DNA from: Actinomycetes bacterium
GTDB taxonomy: Bacteria; Actinomycetota; Acidimicrobiia; UBA5794
Assembly: GCA_030598305.1 (NCBI GenBank)
Contig: JAUVQC010000031.1
Span: forward strand, 1 to 9,859
Direction of reading: 5' to 3'
DNA: 9,859 nucleotides
In this document: piece by piece, positions 1 through 4,419 of the stretch
How the letters are laid out: each line of letters starts with the position of its first letter
Numbering within the stretch: the stretch's first letter is position 1
The notes under the pieces: model-generated
Databases searched by the model: none
What the model saw: only the letters and a program-made list of their open reading frames with translations
Told to the model about the DNA's origin: nothing
Translations under genes and position numbers: made by a program

Positions 1-1201
1 ACGTCCCCACTCGCACGCCGAGGAACGGATGCACAACGTCCCCTGTCTCGATGATCTCTGCAGTGATGCGGTCGACGAGTTCGATCGGGATGGCGTAGCC
101 GATGCCCTCAGGCCCTGCCTGGGACACTCCAATGGCACTGGTGATCCCGATGAGGTTGCCGTCGACATCGAACAGGGCGCCACCTGACGATCCGCTGTTG
201 ATGGCTGCGTCGGTCTGGATCATGCCGGAGAGCGATGTCTCATCTGCAAAATCAACCCTGCGGTTGAACGCCGAAATGATGCCGACAGTGACGGATGCGC
301 CGCCTTCCTGGCCGAGGGGATTCCCGATTGCAACGGCGGGGTCACCGATGCTGAGGGAGTCCGCTGAACCGAAGTCGACTGGCGTGAGTTCCGATGCGTC
401 GATCTGGAGTACGGCGATGTCCGTGAGGTCATCGCTCCCGATGAGTTTTGCCTCGTAGATGCGTCCATCCTCGAACTCAACCGAGAAGGTGTCGCCACCC
501 TCGATGACATGGTGGTTCGTGATGATGTAACCCTCGGCTGACATCACGACACCGGACCCCGAGCCGATGGCAATGGTCTGACCATCCTCGTCCGTGGGCG
601 CGTTGGCGACGGTTACGGTCACGATCGATGGGATGGCCTTCGCGGCCACGGCTGTCGGGTTCACCGCAGCGCCAAGACCGTTGATGATCTGAGGAGGCGG
701 AATCTCAGTGGTCTGAGAGGCTTGCGCCCCGGTTGCCACCGTCGTCGGCGGGGCCGCAACGGCGTCCGGCTCATCGAATGTTCCTGTTGCTGCGAGCACG
801 CCGATCGTCAGTAGGGCGCCGATGATGCCCGCCACGATCGATCCGGCGAGGAAGAGCGCCGTGCGCGGTCCCTTCTTGGCGGCTGGCTCCTGGATCCGCG
901 CCGAGACGGGTTCCGGCCTTGGCTCCGCGACCGGTTCACTGCTGGACTCGTCGTAGACGAATGGAACGACCGGTGGTGGAATCCGCTCGGACTGAGAGTC
1001 CCAAAATTCTGGCGTGGGTTCCTCAGCAGGTGGAGTGGAATCGAATTCGGAGGTATCGAAGGCTTGGGATGGTGGGCTGTCTGTGGGGGTGTCAGTTGGG
1101 TCCATGCCCATTCCAACGCCAGTCACACCGTCTTCGTTCCGCTGGGACGTGAGAGGATCGTGAGATTCCGATGTCGGCGAGTTGGGAGTATCTTCTGGCA
1201 T
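1..1201 (-). CDS. htrA: HtrA/DegP-type membrane-anchored serine protease (C-terminus beyond the left edge)
   Basis: This is a trypsin-like protease of the HtrA family, which degrades or refolds damaged exported proteins at the outer face of the membrane. The frame is open from ATG at 1201 to the left edge (400 codons). Residues 1-112 are a Pro/Ser/Glu-rich, low-complexity cytoplasmic segment ending in a basic stretch (AAKKGPR). One membrane helix follows at about 115-138, then a Pro/Thr-rich linker and the protease domain from about 185. The triad is visible: His231 in TNHHV, Asp261 in LTDIAVL and Ser339 in NSGSSGGAL. The usual GNSGG motif reads GSSGG here, and the catalytic Ser is kept. The last residues, HPFLGVRVG, are where a PDZ domain normally begins, so the PDZ lies outside the window. 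The start is supported by a -10 element six bases upstream; no ribosome binding site is seen. It is divergent from moaE. Confidence 0.95.
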   Translation of the reverse strand, partial: MPEDTPNSPTSESHDPLTSQRNEDGVTGVGMGMDPTDTPTDSPPSQAFDTSEFDSTPPAEEPTPEFWDSQSERIPPPVVPFVYDESSSEPVAEPRPEPVSARIQEPAAKKGPRTALFLAGSIVAGIIGALLTIGVLAATGTFDEPDAVAAPPTTVATGAQASQTTEIPPPQIINGLGAAVNPTAVAAKAIPSIVTVTVANAPTDEDGQTIAIGSGSGVVMSAEGYIITNHHVIEGGDTFSVEFEDGRIYEAKLIGSDDLTDIAVLQIDASELTPVDFGSADSLSIGDPAVAIGNPLGQEGGASVTVGIISAFNRRVDFADETSLSGMIQTDAAINSGSSGGALFDVDGNLIGITSAIGVSQAGPEGIGYAIPIELVDRITAEIIETGDVVHPFLGVRVGT

Positions 1202-1206
1202 AGGGT
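1201..1206 (+). promoter_or_regulatory. -10 element of moaE, leaderless type
   Basis: TAGGGT fits the actinobacterial TANNNT pattern and is followed by six bases and then the moaE ATG at 1213. It abuts the htrA -10 on the other strand with a single base (1207) between them, so polymerase can occupy only one of the two at a time. No -35 or Shine-Dalgarno is seen. Confidence 0.55.
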
Positions 1207-1207
1207 G

Positions 1208-1213
1208 ATTGTA
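1208..1213 (-). promoter_or_regulatory. -10 element of htrA, leaderless type
   Basis: On the minus strand TACAAT runs from 1213 down to 1208, followed by exactly six bases and then the htrA ATG at 1201. This spacing puts the transcription start at or next to the A of the ATG, so the message would have no leader, as is common in actinobacteria. No convincing -35 was found. The element covers the first base of the moaE start codon. Confidence 0.55.
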
Positions 1214-1680
1214 TGAACGAACAACCTCTAGCGCCGCACGAATCGGTCTGGATCGAAGTTACCGGTGGCGCGATCGACGTCCAGGCATTGTCTGAGTTCG
1301 TTGCGGACCCGGCTGCGGGCAGCTTGGTCGTGTTCAGTGGGACGGTCAGGGATCACTCGCCCGGGCGTTCCGATGTGAGCCACCTCGAGTACGAGGCGTA
1401 TGGAGATGTCGCTGAACGCAAGATCGCCGAGATCGTGGACGAGGCATACGAACAGTGGCCGATACTCAGGGCCGCAGCACACCACAGGACCGGTTCGCTC
1501 ACCATTGGAGAGTCCGCAGTGTGCGTTGCAGTCTCGAGCGCGCATCGCTCCGATGGCTTCGATGCTTGTAGATACATCATCGATGAACTCAAGTCCCGCG
1601 TCCCTGTCTGGAAGAAGGAGCATTGGCCCGGCGGAGCAGAATGGGTTCAGGAAGGCGGGAGCGCCAAGGGCGCTCCTTAG
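1213..1680 (+). CDS. moaE: Molybdopterin synthase catalytic (large) subunit MoaE
   Basis: MoaE, with the thiocarboxylated small subunit MoaD, inserts the dithiolene sulfurs into cyclic pyranopterin monophosphate to make molybdopterin in the cytoplasm. The protein is 155 residues, close to the usual length of about 150. Family motifs appear in order: SGTVRDHS (42-49), LEYEAY (58-63), HHRTGSLTIGE (90-100), AVCVAVSSAHR (102-112), FDAC (116-119), and the C-terminal LKSRVPVWKKE (126-136) with the active-site lysines (K127 and K134/K135). Start ATG 1213 fits a leaderless message. No moaD or other molybdenum cofactor gene is visible, so its partner is elsewhere. The tail SAKGAP and the stop codon are encoded by the first copy of a 23-bp direct repeat (1662-1684), suggesting the original 3' end was remodelled. 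Confidence 0.95.
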   Translation: MNEQPLAPHESVWIEVTGGAIDVQALSEFVADPAAGSLVVFSGTVRDHSPGRSDVSHLEYEAYGDVAERKIAEIVDEAYEQWPILRAAAHHRTGSLTIGESAVCVAVSSAHRSDGFDACRYIIDELKSRVPVWKKEHWPGGAEWVQEGGSAKGAP

Positions 1681-1698
1681 GAGTTGTTTCACAACTCC
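1658..1698. terminator. Tandem triloop hairpins at the moaE 3' end, possible terminator
   Basis: Two perfect 8-bp stems follow each other. GGAGCGCC (1658-1665) pairs with GGCGCTCC (1669-1676) around an AAG loop. GGAGTTGT (1680-1687) pairs with ACAACTCC (1691-1698) around a TTC loop. The first stem lies inside the coding end of moaE; the second begins on the last base of the stop codon. Neither has a U-tract, so a classical intrinsic terminator is not shown. Position after a gene end, facing a convergent gene, makes termination or 3'-end protection the simplest reading. Confidence 0.5.
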
Positions 1699-1733
1699 GG
1701 GTCGCCACCTCGCCAAGGGCGCTCCTTAGGAGT
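1662..1733. repeat. Two-copy 23-bp direct repeat, period 49 bp
   Basis: Positions 1662-1684 and 1711-1733 are identical over 23 bases, from CGCCAAGGGC to TTAGGAGT; the flanking bases differ (1661 G against 1710 T, 1685 T against 1734 C). Each copy contains the small palindrome CTCC-TTA-GGAG. The first copy overlaps the end and TAG stop of moaE; the second lies in the convergent intergenic gap. Two adjacent copies in a non-coding gap suggest a small interspersed repeat or local duplication; which one cannot be told here. Confidence 0.9.
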
Positions 1734-1748
1734 CGGGATGAATAGTCT

Positions 1749-1784
1749 GGAGTTGGGGAACGCTTCGCGTTCCTTGGCAACTCC
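1749..1784. terminator. Long two-tier hairpin in the convergent gap, possible bidirectional terminator
   Basis: The outer arms GGAGTTG (1749-1755) and CAACTCC (1778-1784) pair perfectly. Inside them GGAACGC (1757-1763) pairs with GCGTTCC (1767-1773) around a TTC triloop, leaving small bulges at 1756 and 1774-1777. It lies just beyond the HEAT-repeat gene stop on the minus strand and about 70 bp past the moaE stop on the plus strand, so it could serve both. No T-run follows on either strand. Confidence 0.5.
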
Positions 1785-1787
1785 CAA

Positions 1788-1804
1788 GCAACGCTAAGCG
1801 TTGC
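1788..1804. repeat. Small triloop palindrome over the HEAT-gene stop codon
   Basis: GCAACGC (1788-1794) and GCGTTGC (1798-1804) form a perfect 7-bp stem with a TAA loop (1795-1797). It shares the AACGC/GCGTT stem with the neighbouring hairpin at 1757-1773 and contains the TAG stop codon of the minus-strand gene. It belongs to the same cluster of triloop hairpins. Confidence 0.7.
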
Positions 1805-2387
1805 CGCTGAGCTGTTTTCCGACGACCATCTCAGCTGCCTCACGCACACCTGAGTTGCGGTCGAATGCCGCACGCTGGATGGCTGGTTCGATGCGGGGGT
1901 CATCGAACACCGTGATCGCTGCGATCGCTCGTCGTCTCACCTGGGGAGGTCCATCGGCGATGAAAGCGAGAAGAGGTTCGATCGCGCCATCGTCGCCAAT
2001 CGCTCCAAGTGCCGCAACGGCTGCCTCCTTGACCGTACGGTCCGAGTCTTCGCTTCCGATCTCGACGAGCCACTCGATCGCCGACGGGTCAGCGAGTTCG
2101 CCGTAGGCGGTGGCGACCGCCTCACGGACCTTTGGTTCGCCGTCGGTCTGTGCAGTCCTGAGGTGGGCGACGGCGCGGTTTCCGCACGCTCCGAGCTTCT
2201 CTGCTGCTGCGGCGCGCACTGATGCGTCCTCGTCGCTGAGAAGGTCGACGATCGTATCGAACATCGCATTGCATGACTCGTTTGTGAGCGCGGTCGTGGC
2301 CATCCGCCGCAGAACCGGGTCCTCGTGCGCGAGGAAGCCGGCCGGGTCGGCGATCAGTGCAACGAGATCTGCCCGCTCAGCAACCAA
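1794..2387 (-). CDS. HEAT-repeat protein
   Basis: This is an all-helical repeat protein of about 197 residues, probably a protein-binding scaffold; no enzyme motif is present and its partner is unknown. Five to six HEAT-like units of about 30 residues can be aligned by their repeated V(R/K)xxAxxAL core: near DPVLRRMATTAL, ASVRAAAAEKLG, PKVREAVATAYG, RTVKEAAVAALG, PQVRRRAIAAI and SGVREAAEMVV. No signal peptide or membrane segment is visible, so it is probably cytoplasmic. The start is unsure. TTG 2387 is the first usable common start codon after the thiolase stop and lies in the same frame, 33 bases downstream of it; no Shine-Dalgarno is visible, and the first in-frame ATG would remove most of the first repeat. 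It probably depends on the thiolase message. Confidence 0.8.
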   Translation of the reverse strand: MVAERADLVALIADPAGFLAHEDPVLRRMATTALTNESCNAMFDTIVDLLSDEDASVRAAAAEKLGACGNRAVAHLRTAQTDGEPKVREAVATAYGELADPSAIEWLVEIGSEDSDRTVKEAAVAALGAIGDDGAIEPLLAFIADGPPQVRRRAIAAITVFDDPRIEPAIQRAAFDRNSGVREAAEMVVGKQLSGNA

Positions 2388-2420
2388 GTCGGCTGCCGCT
2401 GTCAGGAGGATGAGGAGTGC

Positions 2421-3623
2421 TCACTCGACTCGCTCCAATGCCAGAGCGGCACCCTGTCCGACACCCACGCACATCGTGGCCAATCCGTACCGCTCGTCGC
2501 GGCGCGCCAGCTCGCGAGCCACGGTCCCGACGAGGCGTGCTCCGCTCATACCGAGGGGGTGGCCGATGGCGATGGCGCCGCCATTCGGATTGACATGTTC
2601 TGCATCGTCGGACAGTCCGAGCTCACGCAGACAGGCAAGCGATTGGGATGCGAATGCCTCGTTCAGCTCGATGGCTCCGAAGTCGGACACGGACATCCCC
2701 AAGCGTTCAACGAGCTTCCTTGTCGCGGGCACCGGTCCCATCCCCATGATGCGTGGCTCCACTCCTGCGGTGGACATACCCAGGATCTTTGCCATCGGAG
2801 TGACTCCGAGCCTCTCAAGATACGCCCCGGACACGACGAGCGCGGATGCAGCTCCGTCGTTGATTCCGCTTGCGTTTCCGGCCGTGATCGTGCCGTTCTC
2901 AAAGATCGGCCCGAGGCTTGCCAGCCGTTCGAGCGATGTTCCCGGCCTGGGATGTTCATCGGTATCGACGATGAGTGGGTCCTGTCTCCGTCTTGGCACC
3001 TCTACGGCGACGATCTCGCCATCGAAGAACCCTGCCTCCTGGGCGGCGGCGGTTCGCTCCTGGCTTCTGAATGCAAAGGCATCCTGGTCCTCGCGTGAAA
3101 CGTTGAAGTCCGTGGCCACGTTCTCCGCGGTCCCTGGCATCTCATCCCTGCCGAAGCGCTCCTGCATCTTCGGATTGACGAATCGCCATCCGATGGTTGT
3201 GTCATGCATTTCCACGGAGCGGTCGTACGCCGAGATCGGTTTCGCCAGGACCTTGGGAGCACGGCTCATGGATTCGACGCCCCCGGCCAGCACAACGTCC
3301 GCTGCCCCGACCTTCACGGCACGCGCAGCGAGTCCGATCGCCTCCATGCCCGAGGCACAGAGTCGGTTGATCGTCGATCCGGGCACGTGTACCGGTAGCC
3401 CCGCAAGTAGGAGCGACATGCGCGCAACGTTGCGGTTGTCCTCTCCGGCCTGGTTTGCGTCGCCGTAGTAGACCTCGTCGACGTCCGCAGCATCGATGCC
3501 AGCGTTGGCGACGACCGTTGCCATGGTCAGCGCCGCGAGGTCATCTGGCCGCACGGGTGCGAGAGCACCTCCGAAGCGGCCGATGGGTGTACGGATGTAG
3601 TCGAGAAGGAATGCGTCAGTCAT
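2421..3623 (-). CDS. paaJ: 3-oxoadipyl-CoA/3-oxo-5,6-dehydrosuberyl-CoA-type thiolase (PaaJ/PcaF family)
   Basis: A degradative thiolase of 400 residues, which cleaves a 3-oxoacyl-CoA with CoA to release acetyl-CoA. The acylated nucleophile is Cys89 in NRLCASG; NEAF (321-324), His355 in GHPLG and Cys385 in MCVGVG complete the active site. Subfamily marks of PcaF/PaaJ rather than plain acetoacetyl-CoA thiolase are GDANQAGEDNRNVARM (54-69), DTTIGWRFVNPKM (141-153), VDTDEHPR (219-226) and VNPNGGAIAIGHPLG (344-358). The reading frame continues upstream to 3698, but the family N-terminus (RTPIGRFGGAL) fits ATG 3623, which also avoids overlap with the lipoprotein gene. With paaN nearby, a role in phenylacetate breakdown is likely, though the beta-ketoadipate pathway cannot be excluded. 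It lies 50 bp after the lipoprotein gene and just before the HEAT-repeat gene. Confidence 0.87.
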   Translation of the reverse strand: MTDAFLLDYIRTPIGRFGGALAPVRPDDLAALTMATVVANAGIDAADVDEVYYGDANQAGEDNRNVARMSLLLAGLPVHVPGSTINRLCASGMEAIGLAARAVKVGAADVVLAGGVESMSRAPKVLAKPISAYDRSVEMHDTTIGWRFVNPKMQERFGRDEMPGTAENVATDFNVSREDQDAFAFRSQERTAAAQEAGFFDGEIVAVEVPRRRQDPLIVDTDEHPRPGTSLERLASLGPIFENGTITAGNASGINDGAASALVVSGAYLERLGVTPMAKILGMSTAGVEPRIMGMGPVPATRKLVERLGMSVSDFGAIELNEAFASQSLACLRELGLSDDAEHVNPNGGAIAIGHPLGMSGARLVGTVARELARRDERYGLATMCVGVGQGAALALERVE

Positions 3624-3631
3624 GCCAGATG

Positions 3632-3637
3632 ACAGTA
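3632..3637 (-). promoter_or_regulatory. Possible -10 element of the thiolase gene
   Basis: On the minus strand TACTGT (3637 down to 3632) lies eight bases before the thiolase ATG, and no Shine-Dalgarno precedes that ATG. This is close to, but not exactly, the six-base leaderless spacing seen at other genes here. The thiolase may therefore have its own promoter besides read-through from the lipoprotein gene. No clear -35. Confidence 0.3.
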
Positions 3638-3673
3638 GTCGGGAGCTCACAAGTGAATCTCCGTTCTCGGCTC

Positions 3674-4375
3674 TCAACCAGTTACTTCTACCGTCCACGT
3701 CACCACGACGTCTTCGGCTTCGGGGGCTGTGACCCAGGCCGTTGCGGTGTACGTACCCGGCGACAGACCCGTCGGTTCACCGCGGACGACCCAGGGGAAT
3801 GTGGCACCCGCCGGGAGATCGAACTCTTCGATCGCCTGGGTGAAGAACACTCCATCGGACCAGCGGTAGACCTCACCAGAGCCATCGCTGAGGGTGATCT
3901 CGACACGTTGCCCATCGGAGAAAACGAGGGTCAGGTCCTTGTCGGTCAAATTGGTGAGGTCGATCGGCCAGATGACCGGTTCGTTGGTCGCAATGCCGAG
4001 ATCCGCGACACGCAGCACGAGTCCATCGCTGTGCGCCTCGTGCACGGGGTCGACGAGACGCACCTGTACGAGTCCGTTGCTTGAGCGCTCTCCCGAGACC
4101 GTGGTGCCATAGTCCGTCCATGACACTGGAGCGAGTGTGGGATCCTTGGGCGACGTGAGCGCAACCACAGTTCCCGGGTCAAGGTCGAGAAGCTTGGCAC
4201 TTGGCTCACCACACTGCGGGGGATAGGACTCCAGCCTCGTCCCACAGACATGTGATCCAGCTGAGTCGATGAAGATGAATCCTGTCATTTCCTCTGTCGC
4301 GGTTCCAGAGTCCGCCGACCCGCAGGCCGACAGTAGAAGCAGCGAACCGATGACGGCAGCGAGGATCCTGACCAT
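3674..4375 (-). CDS. Lipoprotein with C-terminal BsuPI-like domain
   Basis: A secreted, lipid-anchored protein of 233 residues with no known enzymatic role. Residues 1-17 form a short signal peptide (MVRILAAVIGSLLLLSA) ending in the lipobox LSAC with Cys18 as the lipidated residue. A Ser/Gly/Thr-rich linker follows, then a small region with Cys44 and Cys55 (VCG and YPPQCG) that could form a disulfide. Residues from about 118 to 231 resemble the BsuPI (intracellular proteinase inhibitor) family: LTNLTDKDLTLVFSDGQ, VYRWSDGVFFTQA, the L.AG turn and SPGTYTATA fit its beta-sandwich pattern. A GTG at 4381 could also start the frame, but ATG 4375 lies exactly six bases after a -10 element. It is divergent from paaN. 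BsuPI-like assignment is by eye; protease inhibition in this protein is not shown. Confidence 0.8.
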   Translation of the reverse strand: MVRILAAVIGSLLLLSACGSADSGTATEEMTGFIFIDSAGSHVCGTRLESYPPQCGEPSAKLLDLDPGTVVALTSPKDPTLAPVSWTDYGTTVSGERSSNGLVQVRLVDPVHEAHSDGLVLRVADLGIATNEPVIWPIDLTNLTDKDLTLVFSDGQRVEITLSDGSGEVYRWSDGVFFTQAIEEFDLPAGATFPWVVRGEPTGLSPGTYTATAWVTAPEAEDVVVTWTVEVTG

Positions 4376-4381
4376 GCCCAC

Positions 4382-4387
4382 ATGCTA
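4382..4387 (-). promoter_or_regulatory. -10 element of the lipoprotein gene, leaderless type
   Basis: On the minus strand TAGCAT (4387 down to 4382) is followed by six bases and the ATG at 4375, the same geometry as at htrA and moaE. A weak TTTGGT lies 17 bases upstream (4410 down to 4405). The element overlaps the paaN -10 on the other strand. Confidence 0.5.
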
Positions 4388-4391
4388 TGTT
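4383..4391 (+). promoter_or_regulatory. Extended -10 element of paaN
   Basis: TGCTATGTT combines the TGN extension with a TATGTT -10 hexamer (4386-4391). A start of transcription near 4398 would leave a leader of about 22 bases containing the AAAGGA ribosome binding site. It shares bases with the lipoprotein -10 on the minus strand. No -35 is apparent, as expected for an extended -10. Confidence 0.5.
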
Positions 4392-4407
4392 CGGCTCGCT
4401 GGCAACC

Positions 4408-4413
4408 AAAGGA
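4408..4413 (+). promoter_or_regulatory. Ribosome binding site that fixes the paaN start
   Basis: AAAGGA lies six bases upstream of GTG 4420. It favours this GTG over the in-frame ATG at 4387, which lies within the predicted -10 element and has no ribosome binding site. Confidence 0.6.
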
Positions 4414-4419
4414 CATGTC

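Noticed and set aside
1202..1212. A molybdenum-cofactor riboswitch before moaE
   Set aside because: Only 11 bases separate the htrA and moaE start codons, and the moaE message appears leaderless, so there is no room for an aptamer.
1662..1733. CRISPR array from the 23-bp repeats
   Set aside because: Only two copies, and the 26-bp interval between them is itself part of the hairpin cluster. No cas gene is present.
2110..3468. A 452-codon open frame on the plus strand opposite the thiolase and HEAT genes
   Set aside because: Low-complexity Ser/Arg/Ala translation with no motifs, opposite two genes with strong family matches; a shadow of GC-rich codons.
3624..3698. Upstream extension of the thiolase to 3698
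   Set aside because: The extra residues have no counterpart in thiolases and would overlap the lipoprotein gene; the family N-terminus begins at the ATG at 3623.
4387..4419. ATG 4387 as the paaN start
   Set aside because: It lies in the predicted -10 element and lacks a ribosome binding site; GTG 4420 has AAAGGA six bases upstream and gives the usual PaaN N-terminus.
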